64,000 nt of DNA from NCBI RefSeq assembly GCF_038502225.1, contig NC_091292.1, forward strand, positions 53,637,111 through 53,701,110, read 5' to 3'. This document shows positions 52,128 through 62,657 of this stretch, piece by piece. The notes under the pieces were generated by a model. That model did not search any database and was not told the origin of the DNA. It saw only the letters and a list, made by a program, of their open reading frames with translations. The position numbers were made by a program, and so were the translations under genes. This DNA comes from Cherax quadricarinatus (taxonomy: Eukaryota > Arthropoda > Malacostraca > Decapoda > Parastacidae). Every line of letters starts with the position of its first letter. Position 1 is the stretch's first letter.

Positions 52128-55100
52128 TTATTATTATCACACTGGCCGATTCCCACCAAGGCAGGGTGGCCCGAAAAAGAAAAACTTTCACCATCATTCA
52201 CTCCATCACTGTCTTGCCAGAAGGGTGCTTTACACTACAGTTTTTAAACTGCAACATTAACACCCCTCCTTCAGAGTGCAGGCACTGTACTTCCCATCTC
52301 CAGGACTCAAGTCCGGCCTGCCGGTTTCCCTGAATCCCTTCATAAATGTTACTTTGCTCACACTCCAACAGCACGTCAAGTATTAAAAACCATTTGTCTC
52401 CATTCACTCCTATCAAACACGCTCACGCATGCCTGCTGGAAGTCCAAGCCCCTCGCACACAAAACCTCCTTTACCCCTTCCCTCCAACCCTTCCTAGGCC
52501 GACCCCTACCCCGCCTTCCTTCCACTACAGACTGATACACTCTTGAAGTCATTCTGTTTCGCTCCATTCTCTCTACATGTCCGAACCACCTCAACAACCC
52601 TTCCTCAGCCCTCTGGACAACAGTTTTGGTAATCCCGCACCTCCTCCTAACTTCCAAACTACGAATTCTCTGCATTATATTCACACCACACATTGCCCTC
52701 AGACATGACATCTCCACTGCCTCCAGCCTTCTCCTCGCTGCAACATTCATCACCCACGCTTCACACCCATATAAGAGCGTTGGTAAAACTATACTCTCAT
52801 ACATTCCCCTCTTTGCCTCCAAGGACAAAGTTCTTTGTCTCCACAGACTCCTAAGTGCACCACTCACTCTTTTTCCCTCATCAATTCTATGATTCACCTC
52901 ATCTTTCATAGACCCATCCGCTGACACGTCCACTCCCAAATATCTGAATACATTCACCTCCTCCATACTCTCTCCCTCCAATCTGATATTCAATCTTTCA
53001 TCACCTAATCTTTTTGTTATCCTCATAACCTTACTCTTTCCTGTATTCACCTTTAATTTTCTTCTTTTGCACACCCTACCAAATTCATCCACCAATCTCT
53101 GCAGCTTCTCTTCAGAATCTCCCAAGAGCACAGTGTCATCAGCAAAGAGCAGCTGTGACAACTCCCACTTTGTGTGTGATTCTTTATCTTTTAACTCCAC
53201 GCCTCTTGCCAAGACCCTCGCATTTACTTCTCTTACAACCCCATCTATAAATATATTAAACAACCACGGTGACATCACACATCCTTGTCTAAGGCCTACT
53301 TTTACTGGGAAAAAATTTCCCTCTTTCCTACATACTCTAACTTGAGCCTCACTATCCTCGTAAAAACTCTTCACTGCTTTCAGTAACCTACCTCCTACAC
53401 CATACACTTGCAACATCTGCCACATTGCCCCCCTATCCACCCTGTCATACGCCTTTTCCAAATCCATAAATGCCACAAAGACCTCTTTAGCCTTATCTAA
53501 ATACTGTTCACTTATATGTTTCACTGTAAACACCTGGTCCACACACCCCCTACCTTTCCTAAAGCCTCCTTGTTCATCTGCTATCCTATTCTCCGTCTTA
53601 CTCTTAATTCTTTCAATTATAACTCTACCATACACTTTACCAGGTACACTCAACAGACTTATCCCCCTATAATTTTTGCACTCTCTTTTATCCCCTTTGC
53701 CTTTATACAAAGGAACTATGCATGCTCTCTGCCAATCCCTAGGTACCTTACCCTCTTCCATACATTTATTAAATAATTGCACCAACCACTCCAAAACTAT
53801 ATCCCCACCTGCTTTTAACATTTCTATCTTCATCCCATCAATCCCGGCTGCCTTACCCCCTTTCATTTTACCTACTGCCTCACGAACTTCCCCCACACTC
53901 ACAACTGGCTCTTCCTCACTCCTACAAGATGTTATTCCTCCTTGCCCTATACACGAAATCACAGCTTCCCTATCTTCATCAACATTTAACAATTCCTCAA
54001 AATATTCCCTCCATCTTCCCAATACCTCTAACTCTCCATTTAATAACTCTCCTCTCCTATTTTTAACTGACAAATCCATTTGTTCTCTAGGCTTTCTTAA
54101 CTTGTTAATCTCACTCCAAAACTTTTTCTTATTTTCAACAAAATTTGTTGATAACATCTCGCCCACTCTCTCATTTGCTCTCTTTTTACATTGCTTCACC
54201 ACTCTCTTAACCTCTCTCTTTTTCTCCATATACTCTTCCCTCCTTGCATCACTTCTACTTTGTAAAAACTTCTCATATGCTAACTTTTTCTCCCTTTCTA
54301 CTCTCTTTACATCATCATTCCACCAATCGCTCCTCTTCCCTCCTGCACCCACTTTCCTGTAACCACAAACTTCTGCTGAACACTCTAACACTACATTTTT
54401 AAACCTACCCCATACCTCTTCGACCCCATTGCCTATGCTCTCATTAGCCCATCTATCCTCCAATAGCTGTTTATATCTTACCCTAACTGCCTCCTCTTTT
54501 AGTTTATAAACCTTGACCTCTCTCTTCCCTGATGCTTCTATTCTCCTTGTATCCCATCTGCCTTTTACTCTCAGTGTAGCTACAACTAGAAAGTGATCTG
54601 ATATATCTGTGGCCCCTCTATAAACATGTACATCCTGAAGTCTACTCAACAGTCTTTTATCTACCAATACATAATCCAACAAACTACTGTCATTTCGCCC
54701 TACATAATATCGTGTATACTTATTTATCCTCTTTTTCTTAAAATATGTATTACCTATAACTAAACCCCTTTCTATACAAAGTTCAATCAAAGGGCTCCCA
54801 TTATCATTTACACCTGGCACCCCAAACTTACCTACCACACCCTCTCTAAAAGTTTCTCCTACTTTAGCATTCAGGTCCCCTACCACAATTACTCTCTCAC
54901 TTGGTTCAAAGGCTCCTATACATTCACTTAACATCTCCCAAAATCTCTCTCTCTCCTCTGCATTCCTCTCTTCTCCAGGTGCATACACGCTTATTATGAC
55001 CCACTTCTCGCATCCAACCTTTACTTTAATCCACATAATTCTTGAATTTGCACATTCATATTCTCTTTTCTCCTTCCATAACTGATCATTTAACATTACT

Positions 55101-55725
55101 GCTACCCCTTCCTTTGCTCTAACTCTCTCAGATACTCCAGATTTAATCCCATTTATTTCCCCCCACTGAAATTCTCCTACCCCCTTCAGCTTTGTTTCGC
55201 TTAGAGCCAGGACATCCAACTTCTTTTCATTCATAACATCAGCAATCATCTGTTTCTTGTCATCCGCACTACATCCACGCACATTTATGCATCCCAATTT
55301 TATAAAGTTTTTCTTCTCTTTTTTAGTAAAAGTATACAGGAGAAGGGGTTACTAGCCCATTGCTCCCGGCATTTTAGTCGCCTCATACGACACGCATGGC
55401 TTACGGAGGAAAGATTCTTTTCCACTTCCCCATGGACAATAGAAGAAATAAAAAAGAACAAGAGCTATTTAGAAAAAGGAGAAAAACCTAGATGTATGTA
55501 TATATATATATGCATGTGCGTGTCTGTGAAGTGTGACCAAAGTGTAAGTAGGAGTAGCAAGATATCCCTGTTATCTAGCGTGTTTATGAGACAGAAAAAG
55601 AAACCAGCAATCCTACCATCATGCAAAACAGTTACAGGTTTTTGTTTCACAGTCATCTGGCAGGACGGTAGTACTTCCCTGGGTGGTTGCTGTCTACCAA
55701 CCTACTACCTATACCAACCTACTAC
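52128..55725 (-). mobile_element. RTE-B LINE, full length, with 10-bp target duplication
   Basis: CTATTATTAT is duplicated at 52118-52127 and 55726-55735, and the unoccupied equivalent site is seen near 41984-42000. On the minus strand: 5' end with GGTAGTAGGTTGG repeated 18 bases apart, 5' UTR (~425 bases), an uninterrupted ORF, a 248-base 3' UTR and the tail GGGCCACCCTGCCTTGGTGG, CGGCCAGTGTGATAATAAT. It lies tail to tail with the full-length RTE-A, about 780 bases apart. Complete structure, clean duplication and open ORF mark a young copy. Confidence 0.95.
52376..55297 (-). CDS. RTE-B ORF: APE endonuclease-reverse transcriptase (973 aa), intact
   Basis: Motifs in order: INVRGCSADD, LALSETKLK, ISVYAPGEE, VVGDLNAKVG (Leu replaces the Phe of GDFN), LLDYVLVDKRL, SDHFLVVATL, then RT GKAAGIDGMKIEML, NYRGISLLS, EQGGFRKGRGC, AFMDLEKAYDRVD, GLRQGCVMSPWLF, LLFADDTVLLG, and C-terminal LLRWFGHVERMERNRM and GRGRPRKGW. 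It is the same length and layout as RTE-A, with many conservative differences. 55297 is a TTG; as in RTE-A no ATG precedes the INVRGC strand in this frame. All catalytic residues are present. Four other copies in the window are nearly identical over their shared parts. Confidence 0.93.
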   Translation of the reverse strand: MGCINVRGCSADDKKQMIADVMNEKKLDVLALSETKLKGVGEFQWGEINGIKSGVSERVRAKEGVAVMLNDQLWKEKREYECANSRIMWIKVKVGCEKWVIISVYAPGEERNAEERERFWEMLSECIGAFEPSERVIVVGDLNAKVGETFREGVVGKFGVPGVNDNGSPLIELCIERGLVIGNTYFKKKRINKYTRYYVGRNDSSLLDYVLVDKRLLSRLQDVHVYRGATDISDHFLVVATLRVKGRWDTRRIEASGKREVKVYKLKEEAVRVRYKQLLEDRWANESIGNGVEEVWGRFKNVVLECSAEVCGYRKVGAGGKRSDWWNDDVKRVEREKKLAYEKFLQSRSDARREEYMEKKREVKRVVKQCKKRANERVGEMLSTNFVENKKKFWSEINKLRKPREQMDLSVKNRRGELLNGELEVLGRWREYFEELLNVDEDREAVISCIGQGGITSCRSEEEPVVSVGEVREAVGKMKGGKAAGIDGMKIEMLKAGGDIVLEWLVQLFNKCMEEGKVPRDWQRACIVPLYKGKGDKRECKNYRGISLLSVPGKVYGRVIIERIKSKTENRIADEQGGFRKGRGCVDQVFTVKHISEQYLDKAKEVFVAFMDLEKAYDRVDRGAMWQMLQVYGVGGRLLKAVKSFYEDSEAQVRVCRKEGNFFPVKVGLRQGCVMSPWLFNIFIDGVVREVNARVLARGVELKDKESHTKWELSQLLFADDTVLLGDSEEKLQRLVDEFGRVCKRRKLKVNTGKSKVMRITKRLGDERLNIRLEGESMEEVNVFRYLGVDVSADGSMKDEVNHRIDEGKRVSGALRSLWRQRTLSLEAKRGMYESIVLPTLLYGCEAWVMNVAARRRLEAVEMSCLRAMCGVNIMQRIRSLEVRRRCGITKTVVQRAEEGLLRWFGHVERMERNRMTSRVYQSVVEGRRGRGRPRKGWREGVKEVLCARGLDFQQACVSVFDRSEWRQMVFNT

Positions 55726-56304
55726 CTATTATTATAATTATTATATAGTACATTATTATTATTCGTATTATTATTACAGTAGACCGTCGTTTAGCACGTT
55801 AGTTACGTTCCTGAAAAATACAGTGTTAGACAAAACCATGTTACAAACTGAAGAAGTTTTGGGGAAAATAGGGTTATGTTCCTGTAAGCCCCCAAAATGC
55901 CAAACTTTTTTTAGACCTCCAGATCTTACAAAAATAAATGGAATATGTGAATGTAGTTCATTGTCATGATGTATTGTTGTTTTTACTGCTTAAGATTACA
56001 AATGCAACAGAAATAATAGTACGTATTTCTTACCTTAAATTGTGGGTGCTGGTGTTTGTCGATGATTGTGGAGAGTTATGCTGTGGCCCTACTGGGCTGA
56101 GGTGGATGGTAGAGGTTCTGGTACTGAAGTCGATGGTTGTTCTGTTCTATTTTACCCTTCAGTACATTATACAACTGAAGGTAAAGCATCAGGTGCTCTA
56201 GACACAGTTTCAGTGAAAAATTCTAATTCATTAAGTCAAATCAGTAAGTCAAGTCAGATAGTAAATCAGTCAAGTCAGTCAGTCAGTCAGCTAATTCCTA
56301 GACT
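55726..56304. mobile_element. repeat flank and Tigger-like fragment
   Basis: 55726-55775 is the right part of the unclassified repeat split by RTE-B. CAGTAGACCGTCGTTTAGCA (55780) begins another Tigger-like non-autonomous sequence; its end is not clear. Near 56220-56290 an AGTCAAGTCAGTCAGTCAGT simple repeat precedes the inverted-repeat structure. Confidence 0.45.
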
Positions 56305-56411
56305 TGAACGCTTAAACCTCTTCTTGTCACTTGTGGGAACACTTGTATGCTTACTGGTTGCCATGATTGCTTGGCAGATTTAACAAATGGCAATGGAAAT
56401 AAGAAAATATA

Positions 56412-56606
56412 TATGTAAATAAACACAGCGAGCTTCCTGAGTGTTGTCCTACACACGTATGAGCCAAGCTGAAGGCTGGGAGGGTGGTGTGGGTGGCTGA
56501 GGGAGACCTACTGCCATTCCCCGCCACCCATACCACCCTCCCCACCTTCAGTTTGGTTCATATGCGTGTAGGACAATACTCGAGAAGCTCGCTGTGTTTA
56601 TTTACA
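56412..56606. repeat. fold-back hairpin, ~80-bp arms
   Basis: TAAATAAACACAGCGAGCTT at the left and AAGCTCGCTGTGTTTATTTA at the right bound two nearly complementary arms of about 80 bases meeting at the GGTGGC...GCCACC centre near 56510. It is non-coding; probably a MITE or fold-back element. Confidence 0.85.
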
Positions 56607-56611
56607 TATTC

Positions 56612-57072
56612 TTCTTTCTTTCAAAGCACCAGCCATATCCCACTGAGGTGGGGTGGCCCAAAAGGAAAAACGAAAGTTTCACCTTTTAAATTTAGTAATA
56701 TATACAGGAGAAGGGGTTATTAACCCCTTGCTCCCGGCATTTTAGTTTCCTCTTACGACACGCATGGCTTACGGAGGAAGAATTCTATTCCACTTCCCCA
56801 TGGAGATAAAAGGAAATAGACAAGAACAAGAACTAGAAAGAAAATAGAAGAAAACCCAGAGGGGCATGTATATATGCTTGTACATGTATGTGCAGTGTGA
56901 CCTAAGTGCAAGTAGAAGCAGCAAGACATACCTGAAATCTTGCATGTTTATGAAACAGAAAAAAGGACACCAACAATCCTAGCATCATGTAAAACAATTA
57001 CAGGCTTTTGTTTTACACTCACTTGGCAGGACGGTAGTACCTCCCTGGGCAGTTGTTGTCTACCAACCTACT
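56612..57072 (-). mobile_element. short RTE-derived element (5' UTR + 3' tail)
   Basis: Same structure as 46312-46780: on the minus strand the RTE 5' UTR, ending CCCCTTCTCCTGTATATATT, is joined to the tail GGCCACCCCACCTCAGTGGG and GGTGCTTTGAAAG. It has no ORF. It occupies the spacer of the inverted repeat. Confidence 0.8.
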
Positions 57073-57174
57073 TCCTATTTTATTTACATATTTTCTTATT
57101 TGTTCAATCTGCCAAGCAATCATGACACCCAGTAAGCATACAAGTGTTCCTGCAAGTGATAAGAAGAGGTTTAG

Positions 57175-57455
57175 CCCTCTCAGGGTCCAGAGGCCAAATC
57201 TCAAAGGATGCACCAAGGTCCAAGAATTTTTGAAAAAAAAAAAAATTTTTTTAAGAATTTAAGACATTTCTTTGTAGGTAGTAAAACAAAAAGAAAATTT
57301 GATCAGTAGTTACCGAGATATAGAGGCGTGAAATTGGCTGTCTGAAACTGATTAATTGGATTTCCATTACTATTTCTTATGGGAAAAATTAATTCAGCTA
57401 AGGACAAGCTCTCTGGAACGGATTAAAATCGTTGGTCCAGGGTCCACTGTATATC
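57175..57455 (-). mobile_element. piggyBac-type MITE fragment followed by a Tigger-type MITE end
   Basis: TTTAGCCCTCTCAGGGTCCA is a decayed piggyBac-type end; the sequence follows the family to about 57345 (ACCGAGATATAGAGGCGTGA). From about 57346 a Tigger-type 3' half (ATTTCTTATGGGAAAAATTA, GGTCCAGGGTCCACTG with TA) runs to 57451. Neither element is complete. Confidence 0.6.
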
Positions 57456-57514
57456 ATGTTTCCATGTTACTAATATTATTATAATTATAATAATAATATT
57501 ATTAGTATTATTAA

Positions 57515-57640
57515 TTTAGGGAACTGGAGCACAGATCCAATTCCCTAGATCAAGAGCCCCTCCCCAACACCAAGGTTCCTTGATGCTGGTGAGTGGCTCT
57601 TAATCTAGGGAATTGGATCTGTGCTCTAGTTATCCAAATT
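57515..57640. repeat. hairpin repeat, ~45-bp arms
   Basis: GAGCACAGATCCAATTCCCT in the left arm pairs with AGGGAATTGGATCTGTGCTC in the right arm. The outer AATTT/AAATT and the inner GATCAAGAGCC/GGCTCTTAATC also match. The loop of about 33 bases is CCTCCCCAACACCAAGG and what follows. It lies immediately 5' of an RTE-B copy; an AATAAT-rich stretch precedes it. Confidence 0.85.
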
Positions 57641-57644
57641 AATA

Positions 57645-59985
57645 AGAATAAGAGGAGCGATTGGTGGAATGATGATGTAAAGAGAGTAGTAAGGGAGAAA
57701 AAGTTAGCATATGAGAAGTTTTTACAAAGTAGAAGTGATGCAAGGAGGGAAGAGTATATGGAGAAAAAGAGAGAAGTTAAGAGAGTGGTGAAGCAATGTA
57801 AAAAGAGAGCAAATGAGAGAGTGGGTGAGATGTTATCAACAAATTTTGTTGAAAATAAGAAAAAGTTTTGGAGTGAGATTAACAAGTTAAGAAAGCCTAG
57901 AGAACAAATGGATTTGTCAGTTAAAAATAGGAGAGGAGAGTTATTAAATGGAGAGTTAGAGGTATTGGGAAGATGGAAGGAATATTTTGAGGAATTGTTA
58001 AATGTTGATGAAGATAGGGAAGCTGTGATTTCGTGTATAGGGCAAGGAGGAATAACATCTTGTAGGAGTGAGGAAGAGCCAGTTGTGAGTGTGGGGGAAG
58101 TTCGTGAGGCAGTAGGTAAAATGAAAGGGGGTAAGGCAGCCGGGATTGATGGGATAAAGATAGAAATGTTAAAAGCAGGTGGGGATATAGTTTTGGAGAT
58201 GTTGGTGCAATTATTTAATAAATGTATGGAAGAGGGTAAGGTACCTAGGGATTGGCAGAGAGCATGCATAGTTCCTTTGTATAAAGGCAAAGGGGATAAA
58301 AGAGAGTGCAAAAATTATAGGGGGATAAGTCTGTTGAGTGTACCTGGTAAAGTGTATGGTAGAGTTATAATTGAAAGAATTAAGAGTAAGACGGAGAATA
58401 GGATAGCAGATGAACAAGGAGGCTTTAGGAAAGGTAGGGGGTGTGTGGACCAGGTGTTTACAGTGAAACATATAATTTATTTTTTTTTTATTATCACACC
58501 GGCCGATTCCCACCAAGGCAGGGTGGCCCGAAAAAGAAAAACTTTCACCATCATTCACTCCATCACTGTCTTGCCAGAAGGGTGCTTTACACTACAGTAT
58601 TTAGATAAGGCTAAAGAGGTCTTTGTGGCATTTATGGATTTGGAAAAGGCGTATGACAGGGTGGATAGGGGGGCAATGTGGCAGATGTTGCAAGTGTATG
58701 GTGTAGGAGGTAGGTTACTGAAAGCAGTGAAGAGTTTTTACGAGGATAGTGAGGCTCAAGTTAGAGTATGTAGGAAAGAGGGAAATTTTTTCCCAGTAAA
58801 AGTAGGCCTTAGACAAGGATGTGTGATGTCACCATGGTTGTTTAATATATTTATAGATGGGGTTGTAAGAGAAGTAAATGCGAGGGTCTTGGCAAGAGGC
58901 GTGGAGTTAAAAGATAAAGAATCACACACAAAGTGGGAGTTGTCACAGCTGCTCTTTGCTGATGACACTGTGCTCTTGGGAGATTCTGAAGAGAAGTTGC
59001 AGAGATTGGTGGATGAATTTGGTAGGGTGTGCAAAAGAAGAAAATTAAAGGTGAATACAGGAAAGAGTAAGGTTATGAGGATAACAAAAAGATTAGGTGA
59101 TGAAAGATTGAATATCAGATTGGAGGGAGAGAGTATGGAGGAGGTGAACGTATTCAGATATTTGGGAGTGGACGTGTCAGCGGATGGGTCTATGAAAGAT
59201 GAGGTGAATCATAGAATTGATGAGGGAAAAAGAGTGAGTGGTGCACTTAGGAGTCTGTGGAGACAAAGAACTTTGTCCTTGGAGGCAAAGAGGGGAATGT
59301 ATGAGAGTATAGTTTTACCAACGCTCTTATATGGGTGTGAAGCATGGGTGATGAATGTTGCAGCGAGGAGAAGGCTGGAGGCAGTGGAGATGTCATGTCT
59401 GAGGGCAATGTGTGGTGTGAATATAATGCAGAGAATTCGTAGTTTGGAAGTTAGGAGGAGGTGCGGGATTACCAAAACTGTTGTCCAGAGGGCTGAGGAA
59501 GGGTTGTTGAGGTGGTTCGGACATGTAGAGAGAATGGAGCGAAACAGAATGACTTCAAGAGTGTATCAGTCTGTAGTGGAAGGAAGGCGGGGTAGGGGTC
59601 GGCCTAGGAAAGGTTGGAGGGAGGGGGTAAAGGAGGTTTTGTGTGCGAGGGGCTTGGACTTCCAGCAGGCATGCGTGAGCGTGTTTGATAGGAGTGAATG
59701 GAGACAAATGGTTTTTAATACTTGACGTGCTGTTGGAGTGTGAGCAAAGTAACATTTATGAAGGGATTCAGGGAAACCGGCAGGCCGGACTTGAGTCCTG
59801 GAGATGGGAAGTACAGTGCCTGCACTCTGAAGGAGGGGTGTTAATGTTGCAGTTTAAAAACTGTAGTGTAAAGCACCCTTCTGGCAAGACAGTGATGGAG
59901 TGAATGATGGTGAAAGTTTTTCTTTTTCGGGCCACCCTGCCTTGGTGGGAATCGGCCGGTGTGATAATAATATAAAATAAAAATA
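57645..59985 (+). mobile_element. RTE-B LINE, 5'-truncated, ORF still open despite an insertion
   Basis: Starts at SDWWNDDVKRV and keeps one open frame from 57593 to 59725 (the first codons are flanking hairpin sequence), giving 710 codons with GKAAGIDGIKIEML, GLRQGCVMSPWLF, LLFADDTVLLG and GRGRPRKGW. About 110 bases of antisense RTE-B tail inserted at 58480-58600 are read in frame as foreign residues. The 3' UTR and tail end near 59985 against the RTE-A tail of the next element. Confidence 0.93.
58480..58598 (-). mobile_element. minimal RTE-B tail inserted into an RTE-B ORF
   Basis: Only the last ~105 bases of an RTE-B 3' end, antisense: GGGCCACCCTGCCTTGGTGG with GGAATCGGCCGGTG and AATAAT. 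It replaces six bases between AAACATATA and CAGTATTTAG of the host ORF (VKHISEQYLDK becomes VKHI, foreign residues, then QYLDK). The length keeps the frame open. Confidence 0.85.
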
Positions 59986-62657
59986 TTTTTTTTTTTTTTT
60001 TTTCAAGTCGGCCGTCTCCCACCGAGGCAGGGTGACCCAAAAAAGAAAGAAAATCCCCAAAAAGAAAATACTTTCATCATCATTCAACACTTTCACCACA
60101 CTCGCACATTATCACTGTTTTTGCAGAGGTGCTCAGAATACAACAGTCTAGAAGCATACACATATAAAGATACACAACATATCCCTCCAAACTGCCAATA
60201 TCCCAAACCCCTCCTTTAAAGTGCAGGCATTGTACTTCCCATTTCCAGGACTCAAGTCCGACTATATGAAAATAACCGGTTTCCCTGAATCCCATCACTA
60301 AATATTACCCTGCTCACACTCCAACAGATCGTCAGGTCCCAAGTATCATTCGTCTCCATTCACTCCTATCTAACACGCTCATGCACGCTTGCTGGAAGTC
60401 CAAGCCCCTCACCCACAAAACCTCCTTTACCCCCTCTTTCCAACCCTTTCGAAGACGACCCCTACCCCTCTTTCCTTCCCCTATAGATTTATATGCTTTC
60501 CATGTGATTCTACTTTGATCCATTCTCTCTAAATGACCAAACCACCTCAACAACCCCTCTTCTGCCCTCTGACTAATGCTTTTATTAACTCCACACCTTC
60601 TCCTAATTTCCACACTCCGAATTTTCTGCATAATATTTACACCACACATTGCCCTTAGACAGGACACACTGCCTCCAACCGTCTCCTCGCTGCTGCATTT
60701 ACCACCCAAGCTTCACATCCATATAAGAGTGTTGGTACTACTATACTTTCATACATTCCCTTCTTTGCCTCCATAGATAACGTTTTTTGACTCCACATAT
60801 ACCTCAACGCACCATTCACCTTTTTTCCCTCATCAATTCTATGATTAACCTCATCCTTCATAAATCCATCCGCCGACACGTCAACTCCCAAGTATCTGAA
60901 AACATTCACTTCTTCCATACTCCTCCTCCCCAATTTGATATCCAATTTTTCTTTATCTAAATCATTTGATACCCTCATCACCTTACTCTTTTCTATGTTC
61001 ACTTTCAACTTTCTACCTTTACACACATTCTCAAACTCATCCACTAACCTTTGCAATTTTTCTTTAGAATCTCCCATAAGCACAGTATCATCAGCAAAAA
61101 GTAACTGTGTCAATTCCCATTTTGAATTTGATTCCCCATAATTTAGTCCCACCCCTCTCCCGAACACCCTAGCATTTACTTCTTTTACAACCCCATCTAT
61201 AAATATATTAAACAACCATGGTGACATTACACATCCCTGTCTAAGACCTACTTTTACCGGGAAGTATTCTCCCTCTTTTCTACACACCCTAACCTGAGCC
61301 TCACTATCCTCATAAAAGCTCTTTACAGCATTTAGTAACTTACCACCTATTCCATATACTTGCAACATCTGCCACATTGCTCCTCTATCCACTCTATCAT
61401 ATGCCTTTTCTAAATCCATAAATGCAATAAAAACTTCCCTACCTTTATCTAAATACTGTTCACATATATGCTTCAATGTAAACACTTGATCTACACATCC
61501 CCTACCCACTCTGAAACCTCCTTGTTCGTCCGCAGTTCTACATTCTGTCTTACCTCTAATTCTTTCAATTATAACCCTACCGTATACTTTTCCTGGTATA
61601 CTCAGTAAACTTATTCCTCTATAATTTTTACAATCTCTTTTGTCCCCTTTCCCTTTATATAAAGGGACTATACATGCTCTCCGCCAATCCCTAGGTACCT
61701 TCCCCTCTTTCATACATTTATTAAACAAAAGTACCAACCACTCCAACACTATATCCCCCCCTGCTTTTAACATTTCTGTCATGATCCCATCAGTTCCAGC
61801 TGCTTTACCCCCTTTCATTCTACGTAATGCCTCACGTACCTCCACCACACTTACATTCTGCTCTTCTTCACTCCTAAAAGATGGTATACCTCCCTGGCCA
61901 GTGCATGAAATTACCGCCTCCCTTTCTTCCTTAACATTTAAAAGTTCCTCAAAATATTCTCGCCATCTACCTAATACCTCCCTCTCCCATCTACTAACTC
62001 CCCTACTCTGTTTTTAACTGACAAATCCATACTTTCCCTAGGCTTTCTTAACTTGTTTAACTCACTCCAAAATTTTTTCTTATTTTCATTAAAATTTCTT
62101 GACAGTGCCTCTCCCACTCTTTCATCTGCTCTCCTTTTGCACTCTCTCACCACTCTCTTCACCTTTCTTTTACTCTCCATATACTCTGCTCTTCTTATAA
62201 CACTTCTGCTTTGTAAAAACCTCTCATAAGCTACCTTTTTCTCTTTTATCACACCCTTTACTTCATCATTCCACCAATCACTCCTCTTTCCTCCTGCCCC
62301 CACCCTCCTATAACCACAAACTTCTGCCCCACATTCTAATACTGCATTTTTAAAACTATTCCAACCCTCTTCAACCCCCCCACTACTCATCTTTGCACTA
62401 GCCCACCTTTCTGCCAATAGTCGCTTATATCTCGCCCTAACTTCCTCCTCCCTTAGTTTATACACTTTCCCTCCCTCTTACTTGTTGTTGCCACCTTCCT
62501 CTTTTCCCATCTACCTCTTACTCTAACTGTAGCTACAACTAAATAATGATCCGATATATCAGTTGCCCCTCTATAAACATGTACATCCTGGAGCCTACCC
62601 ATCAACCTTTTATCCACCAATACATAATCTAACAAACTACTTTCATTACGTGCTACA
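59986..62657 (-). mobile_element. RTE-A LINE, 5'-truncated, degraded ORF
   Basis: The 3' tail abuts that of the preceding RTE-B, so the two are convergent. Coding pieces are 60332-60709, 60655-61848 (397 codons with AFMDLEKAYDRVD, GLRQGCVMSPWLF and LLFADDTVLMG), 61971-62465 and 62453-62635. Frameshifts come from small losses near 60667 (GACACACTGCC against GACATTTCCACTGCC), 61988 and 62470. It is truncated in the endonuclease near MLDYVLVDKRL. Everything else matches the full-length RTE-A closely. Confidence 0.92.

Larger units (their letters stand above)
56305..57180. repeat. long inverted repeat, arms ~110 bp, spacer ~650 bp
   Basis: The left arm (56305-56420, from AACGCTTAAACCTCTTCTTG to AAGAAAATATATATGTAAAT) is the reverse complement of the right arm (57075-57180, TTATTTACATATTTTCTTAT to TGATAAGAAGAGGTTTAG) with a few changes and a 12-base insertion. 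Both arms encode a similar hydrophobic peptide: LNLFLSLVGTLVCLLVAMIA on + and LNLFLSLAGTLVCLLGVMIA on -. The spacer holds a second hairpin (56412-56606) and a short RTE-derived element. Confidence 0.85.

Noticed and set aside
53676..54362. 228-codon + strand ORF (and similar ones at 57550, 61640, 44511)
   Set aside because: Antisense shadows of the RTE RT region; the same peptide recurs wherever RTE lies on the other strand.
55938..56201. 87-codon ORF with hydrophobic ends
   Set aside because: Low-information AT-rich translation with no homologous copy in the window and no splice-site support.
56066..56383. Possible small membrane protein (LNLFLSLVGTLVCLLVAMIA)
   Set aside because: Not called as a gene: the segment lies in an inverted-repeat arm with a second diverged copy, and no start, splice or other conserved context is visible. 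Kept as a finding.
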